25,971 bases of DNA from Prevotellaceae bacterium (GTDB lineage: Bacteria > Bacteroidota > Bacteroidia > Bacteroidales > Bacteroidaceae): assembly GCA_021153165.1 (NCBI GenBank), contig JAGKTZ010000039.1:1-25971 (forward strand). The letters run 5' to 3'. The position numbers were made by a program, and so were the translations under genes. Shown in pieces: positions 1 to 9,516 of this stretch (position 1 is the stretch's first letter; each line of letters starts with the position of its first letter). A model generated the notes under the pieces. That model was given only the letters and a program-made list of their open reading frames with translations, had not been told where the DNA came from and did not search any database.

Positions 1-21
1 ATAATATATTATATATTTCAC

Positions 22-1590
22 ATGAATCCTGAAATCAGTCGTCGTCGCACCTTTGCTATCATTGCTCACCCAGATGCCGGTAAAACTTCACTTACTGAAA
101 AACTCCTGCTCTTTGGTGGACAAATACAGGTGGCTGGTGCTGTGAAAAGCAATAAGATTAAGAAAACGGCTACATCCGACTGGATGGAAATCGAAAAGCA
201 ACGTGGTATTTCTGTCACAACCTCGGTGATGGAGTTTGACTACCGCGACTACAAGATTAATATCCTTGATACCCCAGGTCACCAGGACTTTGCTGAAGAT
301 ACCTACCGCACGCTCACCGCTGTGGACAGCGTAATCATTGTTGTGGACGGTGCTAAGGGGGTCGAAACGCAAACACGTAAATTGATGGATGTATGTCGTA
401 TGCGCAATACGCCCGTCATCATCTTTGTCAACAAGATGGACCGCGAAGCCAAGGACCCATTCGACCTGATGGACGAACTAGAGGAAGAATTGCAAATCAG
501 CGTACGTCCCTTGACTTGGCCTATTGAAAGTGGTGTGCGCTTCAAGGGTGTGTATAATATCTACGAGCAAAACCTGAACCTCTTCCAAGCCTCAAAACAA
601 GTGGTGGCTGAAAAGGTCGAGGTGGACATTAACACGCCACAATTGGACGAGCATATTGGTGCAGAGTTGGCTGATAAGTTACGCAGTGAGTTGGAACTGA
701 TCGAAGGCGTCTATCCAGAGTTCAACGTAGCAGATTATCTCGAAGGCACAGTGGCGCCAGTATTCTTTGGTTCGGCGCTCAACAACTTTGGTGTAGAGGA
801 ATTGCTCAATACCTTCGTCGAAATTGCTCCTTCGCCTCGTCCCGTTATGGCTGAAGAACGTGAAGTACAACCCGACGAGCAGAAATTCAGTGGCTTTATT
901 TTCAAAATCACCGCCAATATCGACCCCAATCACCGCTCGTGCGTCGCTTTCTGCAAAGTATGCTCGGGCAAGTTCGTGCGCAATGCACCTTATATGCATG
1001 TTCGCCATGGCAAAACGCTGCGTTTCTCTTCGCCCACACAATTTATGGCACAGCGCAAGACGACTGTCGACGAAGCATGGGCTGGCGACATCATCGGTTT
1101 GCCAGACAACGGTACCTTCAAGATTGGCGATACGCTCACTGAGGGCGAAAATCTGCACTATCGCGGTTTGCCATCCTTCTCGCCCGAGATGTTCAAGTAC
1201 ATCGAAAATGCCGATCCGATGAAGACAAAGCAATTGCAGAAGGGAATCGAGCAGTTGATGGACGAAGGTGTGGCACAGCTCTTCGTCAACCAATTCAATG
1301 GTCGCAAGATTATCGGTACCGTAGGTCAATTGCAATTTGAAGTCATCCAATATCGCTTGGAAAATGAATACAATGCCAAGTGTCGTTGGGAACCCATATC
1401 ACTCTACAAAGCGTGCTGGATAGAGAGCGATGACCCTGTAGAACTGGAAAACTTCAAGAAGCGTAAATATCAATATATGGCCAAGGACCGCGAGGGTCGT
1501 GATGTCTTCCTGGCTGACTCAGGCTATGTGCTGCAAATGGCACAAAATGACTTTAAGAATATTCGCTTCCACTTCACTAGCGAATTCTAA
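22..1590 (+). CDS. prfC: Peptide chain release factor 3 (RF3)
   Basis: This is a translational GTPase that removes RF1/RF2 from the ribosome after peptide release, acting in the cytoplasm. The 522-residue product has the usual RF3 length. The GTPase motifs are intact: P-loop AHPDAGKT at residues 15-22, the switch region [11 protein letters not shown] at 58-68, DTPGHQDF at 83-90 and NKMD at 137-140. The [11 protein letters not shown] wording and the overall architecture separate RF3 from EF-G. The ATG at 22 gives the conserved N-terminus ([20 protein letters not shown]). Only 21 AT-rich bases lie upstream, so the promoter and any upstream partner are outside the window. A hairpin plus T-run follows the stop, so it probably ends its own transcript. 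Confidence 0.97.
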   Translation: MNPEISRRRTFAIIAHPDAGKTSLTEKLLLFGGQIQVAGAVKSNKIKKTATSDWMEIEKQRGISVTTSVMEFDYRDYKINILDTPGHQDFAEDTYRTLTAVDSVIIVVDGAKGVETQTRKLMDVCRMRNTPVIIFVNKMDREAKDPFDLMDELEEELQISVRPLTWPIESGVRFKGVYNIYEQNLNLFQASKQVVAEKVEVDINTPQLDEHIGAELADKLRSELELIEGVYPEFNVADYLEGTVAPVFFGSALNNFGVEELLNTFVEIAPSPRPVMAEEREVQPDEQKFSGFIFKITANIDPNHRSCVAFCKVCSGKFVRNAPYMHVRHGKTLRFSSPTQFMAQRKTTVDEAWAGDIIGLPDNGTFKIGDTLTEGENLHYRGLPSFSPEMFKYIENADPMKTKQLQKGIEQLMDEGVAQLFVNQFNGRKIIGTVGQLQFEVIQYRLENEYNAKCRWEPISLYKACWIESDDPVELENFKKRKYQYMAKDREGRDVFLADSGYVLQMAQNDFKNIRFHFTSEF

Positions 1591-1604
1591 ATATGCTATT
1601 TACA

Positions 1605-1637
1605 ATGGGGATGTGCACGATGGTGCATCCTCATTTT
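1605..1637 (+). terminator. Rho-independent terminator after prfC
   Basis: An imperfect hairpin starts 15 bases after the prfC stop. Outer arms ATGGGGA (1605-1611) and TCCTCAT (1628-1634) pair with one G-U. Inner arms TGCAC and GTGCA close a GATG loop, with a two-base bulge on the left side. A T-run follows directly. Confidence 0.7.
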
Positions 1638-1666
1638 CTATTTACTATTTATTAAAATATAAGGCT

Positions 1667-2713
1667 ATGAAGAAAACGATATTGGCCCTGCTTGCCTTGG
1701 TTGGCGTCACTGCTGCCACTGCGCAAAATAGCAATGAATGGATTAATTTGGGCTTTGAAGTCAGAGCCGACTATCAGCACGAGTTTGTAGATGGTAAGAT
1801 TGTTGATGCCAATTCGGGCTTCAAGGGTAAATACTTTAATGTTCGTTTGAAGGGTAAGATCACCGACCAACTGTACTATGACTACCGCCAGCGCTTAAAT
1901 AAGCCTAACAAGGATGCGACGTTCTTCGACGCTACCGACTGGTTGCATTTGACTTATAAACCCACGAAAAATTGGGAAATCTCTGCCGGTAAGCAGGTTG
2001 TGGCTATTGGTGGTTTCGAGTATGACAAAGCTCCTATTGATGTCTATTTCGCATCGGAATATTGGCATCATATCAATTGCTATCGTTGGGGTGTGAGTGG
2101 TGCTTACGTTACGCCAAAGGGGAATGATAAGATCCTGGCACAGATAGTGACAAGTCCGTTTGATTATATTGAAGGTAATAGAAAGCACAGTTTCGCTTAC
2201 AACTTGATGTGGATGGGTCAGCACGATTGGTTCACCTCGCTCTATTCTGTCAACTTTTTGGAATACCAACCAGGCAAGTATGTTCAGTACCTAAGCTTGG
2301 GTAATCAGTTCAATTGGAACAACTTTTGCCTGCAACTCGACATCATGAATCGTGCGACGCTCGACGATTTCACATTTTTCAAGAACTATACCATTGTGGG
2401 CGATTTGTCGTATATGATCAAGGATCGCGTTAATGTCTTTGCCAAGGCCAGTTATGATGTCAACAACAGCCAATCGAGTGCCGACCTGTGTGTCATGCCT
2501 GGCACCGAAATTACTCGCGTTGGTGGTGGGATAGAGGTGTATCCCCTCAAGGACAGTCATGACCTGCGCCTCCACGTCAATGGTGGATACTCATTCGGCA
2601 AGAATACTAACCCCGCAGGTGCTTTGCAGGACAATCAAGACTTCTTTGATTTGGGTGTTAAATGGAAGGTTGACGTTATCTCAGCATTGCAAAAGGTGAT
2701 TAAGAAGAAATGA
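1667..2713 (+). CDS. Outer-membrane beta-barrel protein, OprO/OprP porin-like
   Basis: This 348-residue protein starts with a type I signal peptide (MKKTILALLALVGVTAATAQ, cleavage likely after residue 19 or 20). The rest alternates polar and aromatic/hydrophobic residues, as in outer-membrane strands, with repeated pieces such as YFNVRLKGKI, YYDYRQRL and LHLTYKPTKNWEISAGKQ. This order (FNVRLKG, later WEISAGKQ) is typical of the phosphate-selective porin O/P family in Bacteroidota. It probably forms a passive channel; the substrate cannot be read from the sequence. The reading frame is open further upstream into prfC, but the ATG at 1667 places the signal peptide at the N-terminus and follows the prfC terminator. 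The protein ends in a basic KKVIKKK-like tail rather than an aromatic residue, which is slightly unusual for a barrel. Confidence 0.8.
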   Translation: MKKTILALLALVGVTAATAQNSNEWINLGFEVRADYQHEFVDGKIVDANSGFKGKYFNVRLKGKITDQLYYDYRQRLNKPNKDATFFDATDWLHLTYKPTKNWEISAGKQVVAIGGFEYDKAPIDVYFASEYWHHINCYRWGVSGAYVTPKGNDKILAQIVTSPFDYIEGNRKHSFAYNLMWMGQHDWFTSLYSVNFLEYQPGKYVQYLSLGNQFNWNNFCLQLDIMNRATLDDFTFFKNYTIVGDLSYMIKDRVNVFAKASYDVNNSQSSADLCVMPGTEITRVGGGIEVYPLKDSHDLRLHVNGGYSFGKNTNPAGALQDNQDFFDLGVKWKVDVISALQKVIKKK

Positions 2714-2732
2714 AAGTAAATAGTGAAGTAGT

Positions 2733-2755
2733 CTGAGAAACCTGAGGACTCCGAC
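2733..2755 (+). repeat. 5' leader sequence shared with the C69 dipeptidase gene
   Basis: These 23 bases, 23 nt before the start codon of the gate-domain gene, match 20 of 23 positions in the leader of the unrelated dipeptidase gene (7004-7026, minus strand). Both copies include CTGA[AG]GACTCCGAC and are followed by a C-rich then A-rich stretch leading to the ATG. Confidence 0.55.
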
Positions 2756-2778
2756 TACCCCCTCAAAAAAATCTAATT

Positions 2779-3924
2779 ATGAAAGCATCAAGTATTAAGA
2801 AGTTTATCCCCGCAGGTATTCCCTGCTTGCTCATTGTCTTTGGCTTCTTTGGTTATATCGGCAGTATAATGGGAGTGCCCAATATGCTCAATACGATCAT
2901 GAAGACGGCACACGACCTGTTGCTCAATACCTGTTTCTATCTAATGGCCATCTGCGTCATTACAGGTGCTATCGGTGCAATTTTTGTGGAATTTGGTGTG
3001 GTGAAATTGCTCGGTACACTTTTGCGTCCCTTTATGCGTCCCTTGTTCAATCTGCCTGGTGTTGCAGCACTTGGAGCCGTGATGACTTTCCTTTCGGACA
3101 ATCCTGCCATCATCTCCTTGTCTCAAGACAAGCGATTTGCTAGTTATTTCAAGAAATATCAGTTAATCTCTCTGACTAACTTCGGTACCTCCTTTGGTAT
3201 GGGTTTGTTGGTGCTCGTTTTTATGTTTGGTCAGGGATTTTATGCCGAACCGATGATTGGTTTGTTTGGTGCTTTCTGTGGTAGTATCTTATCAACTCGT
3301 TTGATGCAACGCTTTGTCAGTAAGGCACATCCTGAGTACGTTACAGAATATGTTCACGAGCGTGTCGATGAGAAAATGAACGTTGGTGGCGAGTCAGATG
3401 AACCTATGTTCACCCGCATCCTCAATGCCCTGCTCAATGGCGGTCGCACTGGCGTCGATGTTGGTATTGCAATTATCCCTGGTGTGTTGATTATATCATC
3501 ATTGGTCATGCTTCTCACTTTTGGCGCTTCGGCCGATGGTACTTATACTGGTGCAGCGTACGAGGGTATCGAACTCTTGCCCACTTTAGCGACTCATCTT
3601 GACTTCCTGTTCGACTGGTTGTTTGGTTTCACAGATCCCCATCAGATAGCCTTCCCAATCACTGCTCTCGGTGCCGTTGGTGCCGCACTGGGGCTTGTCC
3701 CAGGCTTCATCGAATCGGGCTGGGCAGATGGCAATGCTATCGCCGTATTCACAGCTATTGGTATGTGTTGGAGCGGTTATCTCAGTACACACACCGCGAT
3801 GCTCGACTCATTGGGATATCGCAATCTCACCTCCAAGGCGATTCTGTCTCACACCATCGGTGGTATCGGTGCAGCACTTGTAGCCCATTGGATTTATATG
3901 CTATATAGTTTGATAGCCCTTTAG
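2779..3924 (+). CDS. Nucleoside-recognition (gate) domain membrane protein
   Basis: This 381-residue polytopic inner-membrane protein has about eight to ten hydrophobic segments, separated by a charged cytoplasmic-type loop at about residues 180-215 (SKAHPEYVTEYVHERVDEKMN). Two related halves each contain a gate-like segment. The first has FLSDNPAIISLSQDKRFASYF followed by a glycine-rich helix. The second has DPHQIAFPITALGAVGAALG. This layout fits the nucleoside recognition/gate domain family (PF07670) and resembles the CD0519/CD1768 group. The transported substrate is unknown. It starts 65 bp after the porin gene and its stop is 27 bp before the next ATG, so the three genes could be cotranscribed. 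The assignment is from family pattern. Confidence 0.75.
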   Translation: MKASSIKKFIPAGIPCLLIVFGFFGYIGSIMGVPNMLNTIMKTAHDLLLNTCFYLMAICVITGAIGAIFVEFGVVKLLGTLLRPFMRPLFNLPGVAALGAVMTFLSDNPAIISLSQDKRFASYFKKYQLISLTNFGTSFGMGLLVLVFMFGQGFYAEPMIGLFGAFCGSILSTRLMQRFVSKAHPEYVTEYVHERVDEKMNVGGESDEPMFTRILNALLNGGRTGVDVGIAIIPGVLIISSLVMLLTFGASADGTYTGAAYEGIELLPTLATHLDFLFDWLFGFTDPHQIAFPITALGAVGAALGLVPGFIESGWADGNAIAVFTAIGMCWSGYLSTHTAMLDSLGYRNLTSKAILSHTIGGIGAALVAHWIYMLYSLIAL

Positions 3925-3951
3925 CGATTGGCTCTCTTCTATAGAATAGGT

Positions 3952-4959
3952 ATGCGAATACTATTGAATACATTGTCATGTGCAGTCTTTCTTATCACGG
4001 GAAGTCTGCACATGTTTGCTCAGCGAGAGGCATGGATGCAAGCCTTGCCCGACGATCGATCAATCTCTGCGCTCTCCATCCCCGGTGCTCACGATGCCGC
4101 AACAGGACATGGTGTTGTCGGTCCCTTTCGACTAGGCATCACTCAGAACTATACTATCTCTGAACTTTGGGATCTGGGTGTCAGAGCCTTCGATTTGCGA
4201 CCTGCTGTCAAGAGACAGGTGCTTCACATCTATCATGGACCATTGCGTGTCAAAACGACTTTTGACGAAGTTATTCAGACGATATGTAGCAAGTTGGAAA
4301 CACATCCCACGGAATTTGCCATCGTGCTATTGCGTGAGGAAGTCGAAGCGGAGTCGGAAAAGGAAAGAAAACTCTGGGCACAAAAGGTGGGAGAGTGTAT
4401 CAATAAATATAGAGAAAAGATAGCGCCTCTTTCGCATAGAATGTGTGTAGCAGATCTTCGGGGTCGGATCTTGCTGCTTTCTCGCAATGCTTATGCCGGC
4501 ACCGCATTAGGCGGTATTGTGCATGGATGGTCACATAGTGCTGGTGGGACCACTGAAGCTCGTATCATGCCAAGTAATGGTGACGCATCAATCCCCTTAC
4601 GAATTCAGGATTATTATAATTCAATGGGAACCGAGCGTATGATGAGCAAACTGGCAGCAGTACAGATAGCCTTTGATTGGTCTTCGCAGAATGACTTTAT
4701 TACCTTCAATTTTCTCAGCGCCTATGCCAACACGCTTATGCATTTGTCGGGATTGGCTACTTCGCGTGGTTATTTACAGAATGCTGAGGTCGTTCACTCG
4801 CAATTCCTTCACCTTCTTGATACTCACCCCGATGTCATCCCTGTAGGCATTCATTTCATTGACTTTGCTGGTGTTGACAGCATACGGCGTGGTGGTCGCA
4901 CCTATTCGCCACGAGGAAGAGAAGTGCTGAGTCGCATCATTATGGCTAATTTTAAGTAG
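3952..4959 (+). CDS. Secreted phosphatidylinositol-specific phospholipase C-like phosphodiesterase
   Basis: This 335-residue exported protein of the PLC-like TIM-barrel superfamily would cleave glycerophosphoinositol-type lipids or related phosphodiesters outside the inner membrane. A hydrophobic signal peptide spans about residues 1-23. The X-domain signature follows: SIPGAHDAATG with catalytic-type His47, FDLRPA with Asp81 and Arg83, and IYHGP with the second His95. Two histidines without the calcium ligands of eukaryotic enzymes is the bacterial PI-PLC pattern. The frame extends to a TTG at 3928, but the ATG at 3952 puts the signal peptide at the N-terminus and was chosen. It lies 27 bp after the gate-protein gene, probably in the same transcript. 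The exact lipid substrate is unknown. Confidence 0.82.
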   Translation: MRILLNTLSCAVFLITGSLHMFAQREAWMQALPDDRSISALSIPGAHDAATGHGVVGPFRLGITQNYTISELWDLGVRAFDLRPAVKRQVLHIYHGPLRVKTTFDEVIQTICSKLETHPTEFAIVLLREEVEAESEKERKLWAQKVGECINKYREKIAPLSHRMCVADLRGRILLLSRNAYAGTALGGIVHGWSHSAGGTTEARIMPSNGDASIPLRIQDYYNSMGTERMMSKLAAVQIAFDWSSQNDFITFNFLSAYANTLMHLSGLATSRGYLQNAEVVHSQFLHLLDTHPDVIPVGIHFIDFAGVDSIRRGGRTYSPRGREVLSRIIMANFK

Positions 4960-5322
4960 TCAAATTAGTGACGAATTCTTTACTTTACACAAACCTTAAC
5001 CTTGTTGAAATTTTGCGACGTCTCGTTTTAAAAAAGTCAAGGCTTTTTTAAAAAAGGTCTAGGTTTGTGAATCACCGGTTTGTTGCTAGAAAATAGATCT
5101 GTTTTTTAGATAAATGAAACTTCTTCTATAGTTGTTTGTATGTGGTTATGACCCGTAAAAACAAGAAGGAGACTGATATACCAATCGGTATCAGTCTCCT
5201 TCTTGTTGCATATATTTTCGACAGTAAAAACTGACAGATTTTTCTATGATATTAACACTGATTCTTTTCAAGTATAAATAATCGTTAGCGCTCTCCGTCG
5301 TTCTCTGCCTTTAATTTTTTAT
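4960..5322. other. Convergent intergenic region without a gene
   Basis: This AT-rich region lies between two converging genes. It holds a weak dyad overlapping the phospholipase stop (4946-4952 with 4962-4968), the A/T palindrome CTTTTTTAAAAAAG at 5043-5056, and the strong hairpin at 5160-5207. I see no coding signal. Confidence 0.6.
5156..5207 (-). terminator. Long hairpin terminator for the C69 dipeptidase gene
   Basis: Seventeen perfectly paired bases (5160-5176 with 5191-5207) continue after a two-base bulge into TACC/GGTA around an AATC loop. Read on the minus strand, the hairpin is followed by TTTTT (5160-5156). It lies 116 bp past the dipeptidase stop and may also stop read-through from the phospholipase side. 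Confidence 0.75.
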
Positions 5323-6978
5323 TTACTCTGTCGGCAAAAGGTATTTGTCGCCAGTCTCGCGCACGATAGTTGCTTTTTGTGATTCGTCGAAGCCTGGGCG
5401 CACGGGTGGCACGGCGATACCATCAGGGGTAAGTTCAAACTTTCCGTCCTTTTCTGGCTTCACCACCATATCGTTGAATTTGACGATTTGATATTCTGCC
5501 AGTTTCAGCCAAGCCGACATCATCTCTTCAGAGCATTGTTGTGAATAGGCAGTCAGGTACTTCACCGCGTCAGCTGGATTGTGCTCGAACAATTTGCCAG
5601 CAGCGCCTTCGATTTGCTTTGCTCTGTCGAAGTAGGTCGTTTCGAGACGATCGCGTACGGCCTTGAGCGAAGGGAACATTTGCGAGTAGCGAGGATAAGT
5701 CATGTTGGCTACCCAATTGCACACCCAAAAGGCGGATTTGATAGAAAAAGTCACATCGTTTGCTTCGGCTACATTGTAGCATTCAGGCACAGCGTTGTTG
5801 GCACAATAGACTGGTGTATATGCTGCCATGTTGGGGTCGTCGTTGGCATACCACAGCACGCCGCCGATAGCGTTGGGCAGATAGTCTCGCACTTGTGCTA
5901 CGACAGTGAATGCAGTTTGTTGGGTTGAGATGGGACGCTCGTTGAAGTAAGTCTTGCCTTCGTGTTTCCATGTGAGTGGTGATGGGCGGTAGGGCATGCA
6001 GTAGGCACCTGCTCCAGCGTCCTTGGTTATGTCAAATGGAGTGCCTTCGTAGTGGTCGCGATTGCTTTCCATCACGTCGGCCAGGCTCAATTTGCACTTA
6101 GGCTTGAAGTAAAGCGGCATGGGCTTGTGCTTGCCAATGGCTTTGCCTGTGGCATAGTCGAGATATTGGTCCATACCCTCTACCCATTTGTTGTAGAAAC
6201 TCCATACGCGGGTGTCGCAATAGCGGATGGCGCCAAAGTCGGCTGGGGCATAGGTGGCAGAGAATGAGAAATCGGCGTCCTTGCCAGTGAAATAACCCTT
6301 TTGGCGAGCAAATGTGATGACGTCTTTGGCGTACATCACGTTGTCTTTGTCTTTCAAGTTTAACTTGTGGATGCGGCTGTGGTTGGCGTGTGCAGCGATG
6401 CAGTCGTCAGGTATTCTGACTGCCACCCATACGGCGCCTTCACGCCCCTTGCCCTTGCCGATCATTTCCATCATCCACACTTCGTTGGGGTCGGCGATTG
6501 AGAAACTTTCACCGCTGCTGGCATAGCCGTATTTATTGACAAGTTCGGTCATCACCTTGATGGCTTCGCGAGCTGTCTTGGCGCGTTGCAAGCCCAGCGT
6601 CATCAGGCTCACATAGTCTATACCTTCACCTTCACCGTCTAATTCTTCGCGTCCACCAAAGGTGGTCTCGGTGATAGCCAATTGGTACTCGTTGATTTGT
6701 CCCATCACGGCGTAGGTTTCGGCTGCTTCGGGGATGTCGCAGAGGTAGTGGTTCGTGTCGCCATCAACTATGCGGCGCATAGTGCCCTTGGGGTGCTTGG
6801 CAGCAGGGTAGTATTTGAGACGACCAAACATGCCATAACTGTCGGCATTGTAGGTGATAAAAGCAGAACCGTCGGCAGAGGCTTTCTTGCCGACCAGGAA
6901 ACTGGTGCAAGCATCAGCAGATTGAAATGCAAATGCTAATACTGCTATGAGTGCGGTGATGAATAGGGATTTTTTCAT
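5323..6978 (-). CDS. Secreted C69-family dipeptidase
   Basis: This is a 551-residue N-terminal-nucleophile hydrolase of peptidase family C69 (PepD-like), expected to cleave dipeptides in the periplasm or outside the cell. The signal peptide is about residues 1-23 and ends ADA. The next residue, Cys24 in CTSFLVGKKAS, matches the catalytic N-terminal cysteine of the family, exposed after processing. The surroundings are not a lipobox (positions -3 to -1 are A-D-A), so lipid anchoring is unlikely. Other family features are NADSYG near residue 44, ETTFGGRE near 105, a GESFSIADPNEVWMMEMIGKG stretch around 156-176, and AHANHSRI. The length is typical. It follows the nadC terminator and probably has its own promoter. 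Its 5' leader holds four 9-bp tandem repeats. Confidence 0.92.
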   Translation of the reverse strand: MKKSLFITALIAVLAFAFQSADACTSFLVGKKASADGSAFITYNADSYGMFGRLKYYPAAKHPKGTMRRIVDGDTNHYLCDIPEAAETYAVMGQINEYQLAITETTFGGREELDGEGEGIDYVSLMTLGLQRAKTAREAIKVMTELVNKYGYASSGESFSIADPNEVWMMEMIGKGKGREGAVWVAVRIPDDCIAAHANHSRIHKLNLKDKDNVMYAKDVITFARQKGYFTGKDADFSFSATYAPADFGAIRYCDTRVWSFYNKWVEGMDQYLDYATGKAIGKHKPMPLYFKPKCKLSLADVMESNRDHYEGTPFDITKDAGAGAYCMPYRPSPLTWKHEGKTYFNERPISTQQTAFTVVAQVRDYLPNAIGGVLWYANDDPNMAAYTPVYCANNAVPECYNVAEANDVTFSIKSAFWVCNWVANMTYPRYSQMFPSLKAVRDRLETTYFDRAKQIEGAAGKLFEHNPADAVKYLTAYSQQCSEEMMSAWLKLAEYQIVKFNDMVVKPEKDGKFELTPDGIAVPPVRPGFDESQKATIVRETGDKYLLPTE

Positions 6979-7003
6979 TATTTGGGGATTTTAGGAGGTG
7001 TTG

Positions 7004-7044
7004 GTCGGAGTCTTCAGAGTTCTCAGAGTCTTCAGAGTCCTCAG
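7004..7044 (-). repeat. Four 9-bp tandem repeats in the dipeptidase leader
   Basis: On the plus strand, positions 7009-7044 read AGTCTTCAG, AGTTCTCAG, AGTCTTCAG, AGTCCTCAG: four 9-bp units differing at one or two bases. The segment 7004-7026 matches the leader before the gate-protein gene at 20 of 23 positions. It lies 26 nt upstream of the dipeptidase start codon. Confidence 0.75.
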
Positions 7045-7048
7045 ACCT

Positions 7049-7169
7049 AATTAAAAAGACGAAGGGTCAGGGAGATGGGTTAGGGGACCTTGTAGAGATA
7101 TTTCACTAGTGCATGCTATGCGGGCATCACTACTTCTCTGGACCCTTAACCTTTGACCCTTACCCTTCG
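7049..7169 (-). terminator. Long-range hairpin terminator after nadC
   Basis: Read on the minus strand, CGAAGGGT (7169-7162) pairs with ACCCTTCG (7067-7060), and the flanking AAGGGTCAAAGGTTAAGGGTCC pairs imperfectly with its counterpart near 7089-7068. A second hairpin sits inside (TAGTG-ATGC with GCAT-G-CACTA). TCTTTTTAATT follows the outer stem, as in a terminator. It begins eight bases past the nadC stop. Confidence 0.6.
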
Positions 7170-7176
7170 GGAAAGA

Positions 7177-8028
7177 TTATTTTACGGCTTTGAATGACAT
7201 GTCGAGACCCATGACAGAGTGGGTGAGGGCACCCACTGAGATAAAGTCTACGCCGCATTCTGCATAGTCGCGGAGTGTATCGAAAGTGATGCCGCCGCTT
7301 GATTCCACTTCAAATTTGTGGTTGATGATTTCAACGGCCTTCTTTGTATTTTCCACAGAGAAGTTGTCGAGCATGATACGGTCTGCACCGCCATGTTGCA
7401 TCACTTGTTCGATTTCGTCGAAGGTGCGCACTTCGATTTCAACCTTCAGATTGAGGCCTTTCTCCTTTTGATATTGTGCACAACGATCCAAGGCATTCTT
7501 GATGCCACCGCAGAAGTCGACATGATTGTCTTTGAGCAAAATCATATCAAACAAACCGATGCGGTGATTTGTACCGCCACCAATCTTGACTGCTTCCTTC
7601 TCGAGCATGCGCATACCTGGAGTAGTCTTGCGGGTGTCAAGTACGCGAGTGCCAGTACCTTCGAGCTTTTCGACATACTTGGCTGTCATTGTCGCGATAC
7701 CACTCATGCGCTGCATGATGTTGAGCATCAGGCGCTCGGTCTGTAGGAGGCTTCTCACCTTACCAGTCACAATCATTGCGACATCACCTGGCTTTACGCG
7801 AGTGCCGTCTTCGATGAATACTTCCACTTCCATAGTGGGGTCAAAGCGGTGGAACACTTCCTTGGCGATACGGATACCAGCCAGGATGCCTTCTTCCTTG
7901 ATAAGGAGTTGAGATTGACCCATTGCGTCCTCGGGTACGCAGCAAAGCGTAGTATGGTCGCCATCGCCGATGTCTTCTGAGTATGATAAATCAATCAGCA
8001 GGTCGTTGAGTTCGTCAACTGTATACAT
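7177..8028 (-). CDS. nadC: Nicotinate-nucleotide pyrophosphorylase (quinolinate phosphoribosyltransferase)
   Basis: This enzyme converts quinolinate and PRPP to nicotinate mononucleotide, the third step of de novo NAD synthesis. The 283-residue protein carries the family motifs: DTRKTTPG at 131-138, GGGTNHRIGL at 150-159 followed by LLKDNH with Lys166, ESSGGI at 242-247 and the phosphate-binding VGALTHS at 265-271. The frame is open further upstream into asnS, but the ATG at 8028 gives the normal N-terminus (MYTVDELNDLLIDLSYSEDIGDGD). It starts 41 bp after asnS, so it is likely the last gene of the purB-asnS operon. No nadA or nadB is nearby. Confidence 0.96.
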   Translation of the reverse strand: MYTVDELNDLLIDLSYSEDIGDGDHTTLCCVPEDAMGQSQLLIKEEGILAGIRIAKEVFHRFDPTMEVEVFIEDGTRVKPGDVAMIVTGKVRSLLQTERLMLNIMQRMSGIATMTAKYVEKLEGTGTRVLDTRKTTPGMRMLEKEAVKIGGGTNHRIGLFDMILLKDNHVDFCGGIKNALDRCAQYQKEKGLNLKVEIEVRTFDEIEQVMQHGGADRIMLDNFSVENTKKAVEIINHKFEVESSGGITFDTLRDYAECGVDFISVGALTHSVMGLDMSFKAVK

Positions 8029-8069
8029 ATCTAAGTAATTTGTGAGGGTTAGACGATAATTTGTGCAAA

Positions 8070-9467
8070 TTAGAATTCGGCATTCTTTGGTGTACGTGGG
8101 AATGGGATCACGTCGCGGATGTTTTGCATACCAGTCACGAAGAGGATGAGTCGCTCGAAGCCGAGACCGAAACCGCTGTGAGGACAAGTACCAAATTTGC
8201 GTGTGTCAAGGTACCACCACATGTCCTTCATAGGAATGCCCAATTCGTTGATGCGTGCCACGAGTTTGTCGTAACTTTCTTCACGTTCCGAACCACCGAT
8301 GATTTCGCCGATTTGTGGGAAGAGCACGTCCATAGCACGTACGGTCTTGCCGTCTTCGTTTTGCTTCATATAGAACGCCTTGATTTCCTTTGGATAGTCG
8401 GTCAGGATGACGGGCTTCTTGAAGTGTTCTTCGACCAAGTAACGTTCGTGTTCGCTGGCCAAGTCTACACCCCAGTGTACAGGGAATTCAAATTGTTTCT
8501 TGCCTTCTTTCGCTGCTTGTTCAAGGATTTCGATACCTTCGGTGTAGGTCAAGCGGACGAAGTCGTTGTCTACGACAAAATTCAAGCGTTCGAGCAGTGA
8601 CTTGTCGACCATCTTGTTGAGGAATTCCAGGTCGTCTTGACAATTGTTCAAAGCCCAGCGCACACAGTACTTGATGAAGTCTTCTGCCAAGTCCATATTG
8701 TCGTGGATGTCGTTGAAGGCTACTTCGGGTTCAATCATCCAGAACTCAGCCAAGTGGCGTGGTGTGTTTGAGTTCTCAGCGCGGAAGGTTGGACCGAAGG
8801 TATAGATAGCGCCAAGTGCTGTGGCTGCCAATTCGCCTTCCAATTGACCAGACACGGTCAGCGATGTAGTTTTGCCAAAGAAGTCGTCTGAATAGTCAAT
8901 CTTGCCTTCTTCATCCTTCTTCAGATCGTAGAGATTCTTTGTAGTCACCTGGAACATTTGTCCAGCACCTTCACAGTCTGAAGCTGTGATGATAGGGGTG
9001 TGGAAGTAGAAGAAACCGCGTTCGTGGAAGAACTGGTGTACAGCCATAGCCATATTGTGGCGAATGCGGAACACAGCGCCAAACGTATTGGTACGCAAAC
9101 GCATGTGTGCATGTTGGCGCATGTATTCAAAGGTCTGACCTTTCTTTTGCATGGGGTAATCTGCGCCACATGTGCCGAGCACTTCTATCTCGTTGGCTTG
9201 GATTTCCGAACTTTGGCCAGCACCTTCGCTTTCCACAAGTGTACCGTTCACCGAGAGACAAGCACCAGTTGTGATTTGTTTGAGCAACTCTTCGTCGAAT
9301 TTTTCAACGTCTGCTACTACTTGTATATTCTTGATTGTCGAACCATCGTTCAGTGCGATGAAGTTGACAGCCTTGCTACCGCGGCGAGTTCTCACCCAAC
9401 CCTTCACGCATACTTCTTTGCCGTATTCGGTGCTTGATAGCAAGTCTACGATTTTTGTACGTTTCAT
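8070..9467 (-). CDS. asnS: Asparagine--tRNA ligase
   Basis: This class IIb aminoacyl-tRNA synthetase charges tRNA-Asn. The 465-residue length is standard. An N-terminal OB-fold anticodon-binding domain spans about residues 1-100 ([23 protein letters not shown]). The class II catalytic core follows, with motif 2 at about 228-248 ([21 protein letters not shown]) and motif 3 at 432-446 ([15 protein letters not shown]). Motif 2 containing [11 protein letters not shown] is characteristic of AsnRS rather than AspRS. It lies 49 bp downstream of the pseudouridine synthase gene and 41 bp upstream of nadC, consistent with an operon. Confidence 0.97.
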   Translation of the reverse strand: MKRTKIVDLLSSTEYGKEVCVKGWVRTRRGSKAVNFIALNDGSTIKNIQVVADVEKFDEELLKQITTGACLSVNGTLVESEGAGQSSEIQANEIEVLGTCGADYPMQKKGQTFEYMRQHAHMRLRTNTFGAVFRIRHNMAMAVHQFFHERGFFYFHTPIITASDCEGAGQMFQVTTKNLYDLKKDEEGKIDYSDDFFGKTTSLTVSGQLEGELAATALGAIYTFGPTFRAENSNTPRHLAEFWMIEPEVAFNDIHDNMDLAEDFIKYCVRWALNNCQDDLEFLNKMVDKSLLERLNFVVDNDFVRLTYTEGIEILEQAAKEGKKQFEFPVHWGVDLASEHERYLVEEHFKKPVILTDYPKEIKAFYMKQNEDGKTVRAMDVLFPQIGEIIGGSEREESYDKLVARINELGIPMKDMWWYLDTRKFGTCPHSGFGLGFERLILFVTGMQNIRDVIPFPRTPKNAEF

Positions 9468-9516
9468 ATTCTTATGACGTTATATTTATACGTATTATGA
9501 TGTTTTATTGTTGTGA

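Noticed and set aside
679..1350. 223-codon open frame on the minus strand
   Set aside because: It lies entirely inside prfC on the opposite strand. Its composition follows the codon bias of prfC and it has no recognisable domain.
7009..7044. Possible small CRISPR array
   Set aside because: The 9-bp units are contiguous with no spacers and no cas genes are present; it is a simple tandem repeat.
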